64,000 nt of DNA from Notospermus geniculatus (taxonomy: Eukaryota > Nemertea > Pilidiophora > Heteronemertea > Lineidae): NCBI GenBank assembly GCA_002633025.1, contig NMRB01000555.1, positions 96,931 through 160,930 on the forward strand. Direction: 5' to 3'. Every line of letters begins with the position of its first letter. Within the stretch, counting starts at the first letter, position 1. This document shows, piece after piece, positions 24,491 to 34,827 of the stretch. The notes beneath the pieces are model-generated. The model saw nothing but the letters and a program-made list of their open reading frames with translations, ran no database searches and was not told where the DNA came from. The translations under genes were made by a program, and so were the position numbers.

Positions 24491-24735
24491 ATGGGGATTT
24501 GGCCTAGAGGTAGGCGTGCTGCCCCTTAGTGATGGCGACTGATGCCTCTTGCGAGGGTCCGTGGGTTCGAATCTGGTTGGAAGCAATGTGTTTCACCTTA
24601 GAAACACGATTCTATTTCATATTCTTTGCTTGTATCTCCTTTATATGTGACCCCTTGCATAACATAAAACTGTGTTAGGGTTCGGAGATTGTTTGTAGTA
24701 CTTGCAGGGTACTGATGGACGCTTCGTTTAACATT
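24491..24735 (+). mobile_element. tRNA-derived SINE in the palindrome centre
   Basis: The head has an A-box TGGCCTAGAGGTAGG near 24502 and a B-box GGGTTCGAATC near 24573, spaced as in a tRNA promoter. A non-tRNA body shared with the copy at 24247 follows. A third fragment of the 3' end (ACTGATGGACACCTCGTTTA) follows at about 24752. No intact tRNA cloverleaf forms, so this is a SINE and not a tRNA gene. Confidence 0.7.
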
Positions 24736-25396
24736 TTTGGCCCTCGCAAGGTACTGATGGACACCTCGTTTAACATTTTTGGTCCTGTCTTACCCAAAAC
24801 GCCACCCATAACTTATTGAGAGGGCAAAAAACGTATTGCAAATGCTAGATTCGAAGATTTTCTTGGGAGAAAGCCGCCCCCACAGCAAACCTTCCATACT
24901 CTTGAAGCACTTCATCTACGCTTTTAATATCCGGGACTGTAACTCCCGTCACCAACTTTCAGAATGTTCCTACCAGGCTGAAATCAGTTAATATTGTATG
25001 TGAATTACACAAAATTTCACGCCCAGTCTACCATTCATTTCTATCTTTCAAATGTAGGCCTACGTGGAAACTCATGTCCCCCCCCCCCAAGCTCGAGCAG
25101 ACCAGCCAAAGGCTCTGCAAAATTCGTCAATTCCGTACTCTGCCTGCAATAGGAGGTCATGCTCAGGATGTGCACTACGCATTGGATCATCGCGTTGGCC
25201 TACATTTACTGAGAAGGCTTATAGGCCGAGGTACTAATAGACGCTGAATTAAAGACCAAATGTCAAGCAGACATGCCAGATGGAATCACGGTTATTTTCA
25301 ATGAATGAAACATTGAAGAAGAATATGAGACTATACGGATGGTTCATAGTGCGATATATATGAAGCACACTGTCAACTAAAAAACGAGGTGTTAAC

Positions 25397-25908
25397 TTAA
25401 AGGTGCTCTAGTTCGAATTATAAACATTACGGTGTGCCACCTATTGTCAACTTCTGGTACTAACAAATCAGATAAAATCGAATTAAATCTCGCCTTTCAC
25501 AACTTTTTTTTGTTTTTGAGCGTAAAATCATAAATATATTTCAGTTACAAGAATTTTTATCAAGATAGATATAAAAATAGATAACATTAAAGGAGCACGG
25601 TATTGGATCTCAAATGCGTTATTTGACTGCCGACGTAGAGGGAGCCACCTAGCGGCAGTAAGACAAACTACAAAAATGCATTACAAAATGTACGCAGTAA
25701 ATCGGGTCATTCGCCGACACGTAGTTAGACCTTCGGGTTGGAGAGTGGCGCAGTGGCGCCGGCTGTCGATAAAAAGTGGCAATACCGTGCTCCTTTAATG
25801 TTTTGGTATACACGGTGCTGCCACCTGTCCGAGGAAAAATAACTATTATAATCAACCATGTAAATAAACAAACCGTAATGTTCACAATTCGAACTAGAGC
25901 ACCTTTAA
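25397..25908. mobile_element. MITE with TTAAAGGTGC termini, hosting a second MITE
   Basis: The termini TTAAAGGTGCTCTAGTTCGA and its inverse TCGAACTAGAGCACCTTTAA extend to about 37 bp with small differences. The matching place in the left arm of the big palindrome lacks the element, so this insertion came after the palindrome formed. The TTAA ends suggest a TTAA target. Two CTCF-like cores lie inside, near 25436 (GCCACCTATTGTC) and 25817 (GCTGCCACCTGTCC). Confidence 0.8.
25587..25798. mobile_element. Inner MITE with TTAAAGGAGCACGGTATTG termini
   Basis: Perfect 19-bp terminal inverted repeats TTAAAGGAGCACGGTATTG and CAATACCGTGCTCCTTTAA bound a 212-bp element nested in the larger MITE. Its ends resemble those of the host element (TTAAAGGWGC), so the two belong to related families. 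A partial relative, ATTAAAGGAGCACTTC, occurs at 3350. It carries GCCACCTAGCGGCAG at 25644-25658, a CTCF-like core on the minus strand. Confidence 0.85.
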
Positions 25909-27465
25909 CGTAGAATGTGCTTCAAACTATTTGTCGAGTAGGATGAAGCACGCATTGACTGACTTTTTTCCACCTAGGACACGCAGAGGAAAAGTTTCAG
26001 CCGAAATAAATTCTTGGATCAGCTAAAGATGGTGCGATGCCCTTTCAGAGTTGTGTCAGCCACGCTGACTGGCTTGAAAAAGATGCTTTTGATTGCAATT
26101 TTATCTCAAACGTTTTGAGCTAACTGCGCCTCGCCTACGACACTAATGATTTCAATTTCTTTTAGAAAATGGCAGCATTTAGTGAAGTGATAATAGGGAG
26201 TTTTTGCAAAGCCCCCGAAACGCCAACGCGAACGCCAAACCCATTGTTCGATAAGACGAAGAAAGCACCGAACAAAAGGTTAGACGTTCATGTTGGCGTT
26301 TCGGGGGCTTTGCAAAAACTCTATAATATTCCCTCCCCGACACAAAGCCAGCTCTACGCAGCAAACCCAAAACTCTAGAGATCTGTAACTAGGCCTATTT
26401 ACGACTGAACATTTGTGGAAGAATGAATTAAATCCTCCTCAACAATATTTGAGCCACCCCTATTTTTTGGAGACAACGCGAAAAGAATTTCCAATCGGCG
26501 TGAGTGAGCAAGCCAAAGCCACATTCCTCTGGCGGAACTCCACCCCATTTGGCCTCGGCGGGCGGCTTCCACCAAAGACCCATGGCCCCTACCCATGGAA
26601 CTCAATCCCCATCAATTTACCCTACATGTATATCCCTCACACCAGCTGAATCGGATCCAGAGGGAGTTATAGGCCTGTGCTACATCCTTCTCGATCTTCA
26701 TTCCGTTGTTTTTGGTCGTTCTCACGAGAGACGTTCAAACCAGAGTGCTAGGCCAAAATTAAACAAAACCACATCCTGCCCCAGCGACTGGCCCTTATCG
26801 CCGAAAATCGGGATTCGAAACGGGGTAATAGCCCTATGCCATCTCTACAGAACTCCATCCCGTTGGTCCTGATCGTGACATCTCCCAATGTTTCCGTTTG
26901 TCAGGGTTTCTCCGTATTGTTTGGAAAACACTGACAGAGCGATGACATGTTTATCTGCATGTCCCGTTTGTCAAGTCGCAGCTTATTCCGTCAGACATTA
27001 TAACTCAAACTCAGATGGAGAACATTCAAAAACGTCGGTCTCGCCAGCCGAGTTGCAACCAGGGTGTTTCGCGTACGTCAAACGACATGCCCACCGTTGG
27101 CCGTTATTGCTGAAACCAGCTGAATCGGATTCCAAACGGGTGATAGGCCTGTGCCACATCCCTATTGAACTCCATCCCGCTGGTCCGGATCCGTCTCACC
27201 AGATGAACTCCAACTTAGGTCTATGTAAACAACATCCTCGTCCATTGCCCCCAATGGCTCACCTAACATGAATTCCACAAATTGACAAAATATACCAAAC
27301 AGGTCGACAGCTATTAGTCACTGATGGTCCCTGGTTGAATTATCCGCAAGGTAAAATGCCCAGGGACAGATAAAATGCCCAGGGACAGATATCAGTCCAA
27401 CAGTGGCAAGCCGGGTTGCGATTCTGGTGGTGATTCCGCCCAGGTCACAAGTATTGCTTATCGAT

Positions 27466-30400
27466 TAGAGGCATGGTGGAGTACTCGAGAATTGTGAAGC
27501 TGAAATGGGGATACATGTTTAACATCCATCTAGGTAATGAATGAATCACTCAGTCCAATCCATCCTTATAAAGAATTGATCACACAGTCACAGCAATCCA
27601 TTGAAAGAATGGATCACATAGTTCCTCCATCAATCCACGTGAAGAATTAATCACTGCCGTTTCCATCCATGTAATAAATTGATGACACCACTGCATCCAT
27701 CCTTGTGAAAAATGAAGAATAAACCACTTTTCTCCATATAAACCACTTTTCTCCATATGCAACAAATTGGTCCAGAGAGATACTGCTCAGACAAACATGG
27801 GTCTAGGAGAAGAGAGAAATAGACTACAGTGTATATGGATGTATCTGAAAAGCTATGCGCTGAATTGGCGAAATGGAAAATAAGTAAAGTGGACCATGGC
27901 GTACAGCAGAGAGGCAAAATGTATATGAGGGCATGGGGTGAAGATGAAACGTGCAAAGCTGAAATGGGGAAGTTTCACACTCCATCCTTGTAATAATCAC
28001 ATAGTCGTATCCGTCCTTATAAAGAATTGATCACACAGTCACTTCCATCCGCAAAAGGAATTGATTACACATCCACATCCATCCATGCGAAGAATCAGTC
28101 ACTGCTGTTCCCATCCACATAATGAATTGATGACACAACTGCATCCATCCTTGTGAAAAATTGAATAATGATAGTGAGAAAAACATGGGTGTAGGACAAG
28201 AAACAGGGTTTGTGGATGTATTTGAATAGCTATGTAGGCAATTGCGCTGAATTGGCAAAATGGAAAATAGAAAATAGATAAAGTGTACCTTGGCAAATTG
28301 GGGAAAGGCAAAGAGGGGGCACAGGGTGAAGATGAAAAGTGCAATGCTGAAATGGGGAAGTTTCACACTCCATCCTAGTAGAATAAATCACATTGCCGTA
28401 ACAGATCCTAGAATTGATCACACAGTCACGTCCATCCATGCAAAGAATCAGTCAGTGCCGTTCGCTTCCAAGTAATGAATTGATGACCCAACTGCATCCA
28501 CCGTTGTGAAAAATTGAATGAGTCACTGCTGTCCATGTAACGAATTGGTCCATCTTCACATCCATCCATGTCCATGTAACGAATTGGTCCATCACATCCA
28601 TCCATGTCTATGTAACGAATTGGTCCATCTTCACATCCATCCATGTCCATGTAACGAATTGATCCATCTTCACATCCATGACCATGTCCATGTAACGAAT
28701 TGGTCCATCTTCACATCCATCCATGTCCATGTAACGAATTGGTCCATCTTCACATCCACAGAGAGAACGGCTCATACATGGATGTAGGGGAAAAGATAAG
28801 TAGGGAAAGAATTGGCGACATATTGTATGGGAAAAGCTACGTAGACATGGGCTAAATTGGCGAAATGGTAGCAAACTGTGTCTTGGCAAAGTGTGGGAGA
28901 GCAAAATTCGATTAGGGTCATGGTGGTGAAGCTGAGAATTGTGAAGCTGAAACGGGGATAATACAGCCACAGGTTTAACATCCATCCACATAATGAATGA
29001 ATCACTAGTCCTATCCATCCCTATAAAGAATTGATCACACAGTCACGTCCATCCGTTGAAAGAACCGATCACATAGTTCCTCCATCAATCCATGTGAAGA
29101 ATTAATCACTGCCGTTTCCATCCACGTAATAAACTGATGACACCACTGCATCCATCCATGTGAAAACTGAAGGATCACTTTTCTCCATGCAACGAATTGG
29201 TCCAGAGAGATACTGCTCAGACAAACATAGGTCTAGAAGAGAGAAATAGGCTATATGGATGTACAGTGTATTTGAAAAGCTGTGTAGGCATGCGCTGAAT
29301 TGGCGAAATGGAAAATAAGTAAAGTGGACTTTCACAAAGTGGGGAGAGACAAAATGTATACATGTGGGCATGGGGTGAAGATGCAAAGCTGAAATGGGGA
29401 AGTTTCACACTCCATCCTTGTAATCAATAAATCACATAGTTAGTTGTATCCGTCAAGGAACGGATTGCACAGTCACGTCCATCCGCGTAAAGAATTGATA
29501 AAACGTCCACATCATTCCATGCAAAGAATTAATCAGTCACTGTCGTTCCCATCCATGTAATGAACTGATGACACCACTGCATCCATCCTTGTGAAAACTG
29601 AAGGATAAGCCACTTTTCTCCATGTAACGAATTGGTCCAGAGAGATACTGCTCAGACAAACATGGGTCAAGGAGAAATAAGCTACATAAAAGCTATGTAG
29701 GCATGCGCTGAATTGGCGAAATGGAAAATAAGTAAAGTGGACTTTTCGCAAACTGGGGAGAGGCAAAATGTAGGCTATGTGGGCACGGGGTGAAAATGAA
29801 AAGTGCAATGCTGAAATGTGGAAGTTTCACACTCCATCCTTGTAATGAACAAATCAGATAGTCGTATCCGTCCTTATAAGGAATTGGTCACACAGTCACG
29901 TCCATCCACATAAAGAACTGATTACACATCTTCATCCATCCTTGTCAAAAATTGAATGAGTCCACGTAACGAATTGGTCCATCTTGACATCCATCCCAGA
30001 GAGGTACTGCTCACACATTGATGTAGGTGAAAAGATAAGTAGGCAACGAATTGGCAATATATTTTATGGGAAAAGCTACGTAGGCATGTGCTGGATTGGC
30101 GAAATGGAAAATATGTGAAGTGGACCTTGGCAGAGTGGGAAAATATGTGAAGTGGACCTTGGCAGAGTGGGAAGAGGCAAAATGAATATGGCGGGGCACA
30201 GGGTGAAGATGAAAAGTGCAAAGCTGAAATGGGGAAGTTTCACACTCCATCATTATAATTAATAAATCACATAGTTGCTTCCGTCCTTATAAAAGAATTG
30301 ATTGCACAGTCACGACCATCCGTGTGTAATAAATTGATACACATCCACATCATTCCATGCAAAGAATCAGTCACGATGTAATGAATTGATGAAACAACTG

Positions 30401-30530
30401 CATCTATCCTTGTGAAACACTGAATAATAAGTCACTGCTGTCCATGTAACGAATTGGTCCATTTTCACATCCATCCCAGAGAGATACAGCTCACACATGG
30501 ATGTAGGTGAAAAGATAACCCCTGAGCTAA
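27466..30530. repeat. Satellite field with higher-order periodicity
   Basis: Short modules with CCATCC and GAATTGAT/GAATTGGTCC recur every 30-40 bp. They are grouped into blocks of about 400-420 bp marked by GGGGAAGTTTCACACTCCAT at about 27967, 28366, 29398 and 30233 and by a variant at 29818. Within it 28510-28770 is a 39-bp minisatellite (CATGTAACGAATTGGTCCAT). The same sequence resumes at about 20200-20430, on the far side of the large palindrome. All reading frames here are repeat-derived. Confidence 0.85.
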
Positions 30531-30590
30531 TGACTGGATCGTCTCCAAATTTTTTTTCATAAGCGCATCTAATGAGGATACATGACATAA

Positions 30591-30794
30591 TGTGACCTGG
30601 GACAACAAAATGAGTCGGAAGTCGCACAGAAGAAGACCGAAGTTGACACCAGACAACAACTACGGAAATCGACAAAGTCAAATTTCACATTTGGGCAGAC
30701 AATCCTGAAATCATCAAACCGTTGGTGTCACCTTGGACATGTTGGGTCGTCTTCTGTGCGCATTTTCTGACTCATTTTGCTGTGCCGGGTCACA
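30591..30794. mobile_element. MITE with TGTGACC termini, 204 bp
   Basis: The left end TGTGACCTGGGACAACAAAA and right end TTTTGCTGTGCCGGGTCACA are inverses with few changes and continue for about 50 bp (CGCACAGAAGA against TCTTCTGTGCG). It lies at the border of the satellite field. Confidence 0.7.
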
Positions 30795-30990
30795 TATATG
30801 TAATGGGTTTTTGATTTGACCTACTTTTCAAGGCCATAGAGGTTAGAGTTAAAAATATGGCCATTTGGTGGCACGTTTCTGGCTATTTGACCAAGCAACT
30901 TCTAATTTGGTGTGATCAAATTTTGACGATCATCACACCCTGGAACTCAAGACTTCCCTGGAACATTTCAATTAACATTTGCCATTGTTC

Positions 30991-31262
30991 TTCTGGTACA
31001 GTCACCCAGGTGAGCACATGGTCCATGGACCATTTCGTGTAGCTTTAATCTAAACAACACTACAATACAATGATACAAATGAACTAATACCTAACCATTT
31101 GAAAGTGACTGTGCAACCTTCTGGTACAGTCACCCAGGTGAGCACATGGTCCATGGACCATTTCCTGTAGCTTTAATCTACACTACAATACAATGATACA
31201 ATGAACTAATACCTAAATTCTATTAAAAATCTAATAACCATTTGAAAGTGACTGTGCAACGT
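30991..31262. repeat. Tandem duplication of about 128 bp
   Basis: TTCTGGTACAGTCACCCAGG, GAGCACATGGTCCATGGACC and TTTGAAAGTGACTGTGCAAC appear twice, with a small insertion in the second copy. Confidence 0.8.
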
Positions 31263-31529
31263 TTCCTCTACCAACTTCTCTACTTTACTCTATGTAACTT
31301 CTATTTCTGTAACTGGTAAGCTAGGAGGTAGGTGTCAATTTTAGATCCAGAAGAGTGGGCTGCCAAAATTTGCAGCATGATGGGAACTTTCATCATCACT
31401 GTGCTGGTGATCATGAAAGGGCTTATTAATCATATTTTAATGCCCAAAAATTGGTACTGGTACATGCGAATTTAAGGGGGATGCACTATGCAGGCAGGGA
31501 GGGAAGGCAGTAGGGTCTATTTTGACCCC

Positions 31530-32245
31530 TAGGCCCGTATGCACCAACATCAGATTAGCCCCAATTCGGCTTAAGTCCAACTTAAGCTTGAGCTTAAATT
31601 TTGATCCCATTGCACCAATCATAGTTGATCCAGAAGTTGGGCTTAAGCTCTTGCAAAGTTTAAACCACCCAAGGGGTAGGTTTAAGTTATGGATTAAGGC
31701 TGTTCGCTCATCTGACAGTGAACTTCCGGGTTGGAAACATGGAGTTTCTTGACTAGCGTGACGAAATGGACATGGTGAATTGCCCAGGACGGGTTGTTGA
31801 GGAGAAATTTAAAAAAACGGTACAGGTTTACCAAGGTCAATGCTTGTGGATTCTGGTCTAATTGAATATGAGACTGCTCCATCATCTGATCGCAACAGTC
31901 CAATCTCAGCAATCAACAGATTATTGCAGGTTTCACGTGCCATTGCAAGACACCAACAACCTCAGATAAGCCATAACTTAAGCTCGAGCTCAAATTGGAT
32001 CACAAGTTTCCCGTAGGTCATTGTATGTGTATCGCAGACAAAAGCCTGCACAATAAAATCATGCAATCAGCATTTGGAAGACCTCAGACTTCAGGCTTAA
32101 GCTATAGTTCAGCTCATCTAAAGCTTATCTTTGGCTCAAATGTGTTGCGGATCAAGTTGGGATTAGCCGAATAAGAGCTTAAGTTATGGATCAGTTGAGC
32201 TGTAGCTTAAACCCAAATTCGGATCAGTTGGTGCATACGGGCCTA
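31530..32245. mobile_element. PIF/Harbinger-like non-autonomous element, about 710 bp
   Basis: The termini TAGGCCCGTATGCACCAAC and GTTGGTGCATACGGGCCTA are perfect inverses, and CTA/TAG at the borders fits a three-base TWA-type target. Subterminal sequence on both sides is rich in GCTTAAG and TTAAGCT motifs, also inverted. No transposase is visible, so it would have been moved in trans. Confidence 0.75.
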
Positions 32246-34007
32246 GTGTTTACTTCTTCAACACCAAATGGCTTTTTGATGGAAAATATAAGTACGCTCA
32301 TCACCAAAATCGGGTGCTGGTGACACCTGTGCAATCAAAAGTCACTACTAAAGCAGTTTCATGGAGCACAGATGATATGGGCAGTGGTTAGAAACTGTGG
32401 CCAAAGTTCAAACAAAAAATCTCTACTTATCTTTCTTTTCTTTACTTCGACAATGAACCATGGACAAGCACTTGATCATAAATATCCTCCAATCAAGCAA
32501 CTCCAGACTTGCACAGTGAGTTTTCAGTCGATCCTCTCAGCTGGGAACATAGGATACAGCTCACTGCATGTGTCATCCTGTTTTCCATCTGAAAAATGTA
32601 GAAATGTTTTAAGAAGGGGTGACAATTGAAATTTTCACTGCCAAGGCCAATTTCATCAGAAATGATGAAAAAGATGTTAAAAAGATTGAAAGGCGTTCAA
32701 AACTTGTCAGTGTAGATATTCACTGAAATTGGAAAGCTCACAGTGAGTGCATAAATCCATCATCAATGTTGCAGCATGAAGCCCTGATCAAGCTTATAAA
32801 AATTTGACAACTGTGCCATCAACATCTGGAGCCAGTCACAATGTGACAAACCCCACTCTCGTTCATCCACTAGCACTTACTTTAGAAACTTCTGCATTGA
32901 GCTTAGCTAGAAAACTTGCAAGATGGCTGGGAAAATCATGTGAAGGGAAATACATCACATCTCAGTCCAATTGACCTGTCCCGTGAAATCAGCATTCGTG
33001 TCTGAAATACAAAAACTCAGTGAATTATGTAAGCACGGTGCCGTACATTTCATTTTCAAAATACTGTCAATCAGGAAAATTTTGCAAACAGAATATTTTC
33101 ACAACCACCATCTTGCTCCACTGCCATCTAGGAGGATCACCAATGTTCATTTGCTAATCACAGCTTTTGTATTACTGTGAACACTGGTAAATGTTCACAA
33201 AGCTAAAAGTTGGCAAACTTAGTGAAGGCCCCCTAAGTTCAATCTGAAATAGTGAAATTGGTAATTTTGGCTTCTGTAACATGGAGTCCTCTTCACTAGA
33301 AAAGGAAGGCCTAACTTACATGGCCAAGAAAATTCAAAGTCCATGCTTGGTGTTTTTCAATGGGAAAGCAAAATCATAGCCATAATAAGAGCAGTCCGCA
33401 GCCGCACACTATTGCCAACAGATGGCAGCAAAGTTCTAGCGGACCAATGTACAGGAAAATATGTCGCCAAAGTAATGTGCCCAAATTAGTGGCTTAGAGG
33501 GTGTAATCAATGCTGTGCAATCGAAAGCCCTGGTTATAGATAGATATAGCTACCAGTATAGACCTACAGCCTAGACATTTTAACCAGTACAAGTATACAG
33601 CCTAGACATTTTAATACATGTAACAAAGATGAAGTGGATGGTTGTTGCTGTTTTTCTGTGGCTATTCAATTCTTTGAACTCTGAACCCAAATATTAGGCC
33701 TAGCCTATACATAATTCCCTACATGATGAATCAAGAAATCAGCATGAGCTTAGGCCAGGCTTAATTTGATATTTTCAAGCAATATGAATTCAACAAAAAT
33801 ATCATGATAGGCCTATAGGTCTTGCCCTAGGCCTGGATTTAGGCCAAGCTTCCTCCAAGGGGCCAAGGGCCAAAGGCACAGAAGGAGAAATAAATATCTT
33901 AGGCCTAGACAAGTCGAAGGATCAAACCCAAAGAGAATCAACCCTTCTCCCATCGGATGTTGGATGGGGAAATTGAGTGTCGTTCACTCACGGCCACTTC
34001 ATATTTC

Positions 34008-34035
34008 GGACGGGCCGCCATCTTGCGTAATACAT
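34008..34035. promoter_or_regulatory. YY1-like site next to a C/EBP-like site
   Basis: GGGCCGCCATCTTGCGTAAT contains the full YY1 consensus GCCGCCATCTTG overlapping TTGCGTAAT. It could mark a promoter for a transcript that I cannot identify on either strand. Confidence 0.25.
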
Positions 34036-34781
34036 TGTATACGCTTATGCATGCGTGTCATTTTCTCACGCAAGTGCGTCGTCAGACGCCGCAATTAACA
34101 CACTTAAAATGAATCACCCCGTCGATTTCAGGACAAATGAATGGGTTATGCGGGCCCTATGGACACTTAGGAAACTTATAGCAGTCAATTTAGTTTGTTT
34201 ACCTCGTCTTTTGTTGAGCAAAAGTGACTTTTTTTCGCCATCATCCAGCCAAAATATCACAAATCAGCCGTATTGTTTCTTGTGCGCGTCTCAAAAAAGT
34301 AGGCCCTGTATCATTTCGCACCCCGCATTTCTTGCAATCAAATATTATGTTTGTTCATTTCATAAGCAAGAATTCCAGAAATAAGTAAAGAAGATACAAT
34401 AAGCCTACTTTCAGTCAGTGACTCTGGTACTTTGTTGACAAAAGATTTTGGTTATTTGGGAACTACTTAGGATGCAGCGCAGAGATAAAATCCATCAACG
34501 CTGTGAAAATTTCAATTCGGCCCTACCATATTTGGCAACCCGTGAGATTTTTCACAACCTCAGCACTCACTACAGGCACGGGGAGAATCGTTCTTTTTTA
34601 TGTTTTATTCCCAGTATTTTTCCCCAAAACTATCAAAGAATATTTGTGTTTTTTACTTTCATGTCACTACGAAACTTTTTTGAAGGGTGAACGAGTAAAA
34701 CTTTTGAATTCCCCGCAAAGAGGACATTGCGACCTTGGCCTTGGGACGAGATTGCTGATTATGCTTTTGACTGGTTCCCGC

Positions 34782-34827
34782 CTTTGCCGCTCTACTCCCG
34801 CAGCGCTACGGGAGTGCAGCGGCAAAG
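34782..34827. repeat. Near-perfect 19-bp hairpin, relative of the element at 11938
   Basis: CTTTGCCGCTCTACTCCCG and CGGGAGTGCAGCGGCAAAG pair across the 8-base loop CAGCGCTA. The stem is the same CTTTGCCGCTCCACTCC motif as in the elements at 11938 and 35541, without the hexanucleotide core. Confidence 0.7.

Larger units (their letters stand above)
21480..27465. mobile_element. Very large inverted repeat (foldback-type element), arms about 2.1 kb plus insertions
   Basis: The left arm (about 21480-24245) and right arm (24806-27465) are reverse complements over their whole length, with clear divergence. Pairs I checked: ATCGATAAGCAATACTCG near 21480 with its complement near 27445; the block TTGGTCGCTACTGCCGAAAC near 21880 with 27090-27120; the block beginning GCATCTTTTTCAAGCCAGTC near 22870 with 26085; CTACTCGACAAATAGCACAT near 23740 with 25930; TCCCAAGAAAATCTTC near 24169 with 24855; and CCCTCTCAATAAGTTATG near 24226 with 24807. 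The left arm carries an extra segment of about 680 bp (about 22958-23640) and the right arm a 512-bp MITE. Without them both arms are about 2.1 kb. The 560-bp centre holds SINE copies. On each side lies the same satellite in the same orientation, so the element seems to have inserted into that array. No transposase frame is visible. Confidence 0.85.

Noticed and set aside
24491-24590. Functional tRNA gene
   Set aside because: A and B boxes are present but the acceptor and anticodon stems do not pair and a SINE body follows directly.
28518-29018. Frames with repeated WTWMDVKMDQFVT-type or CNELVHLHIHPCP peptides
   Set aside because: They are translations of the 39-bp minisatellite in two directions, with no start context or partner exons.
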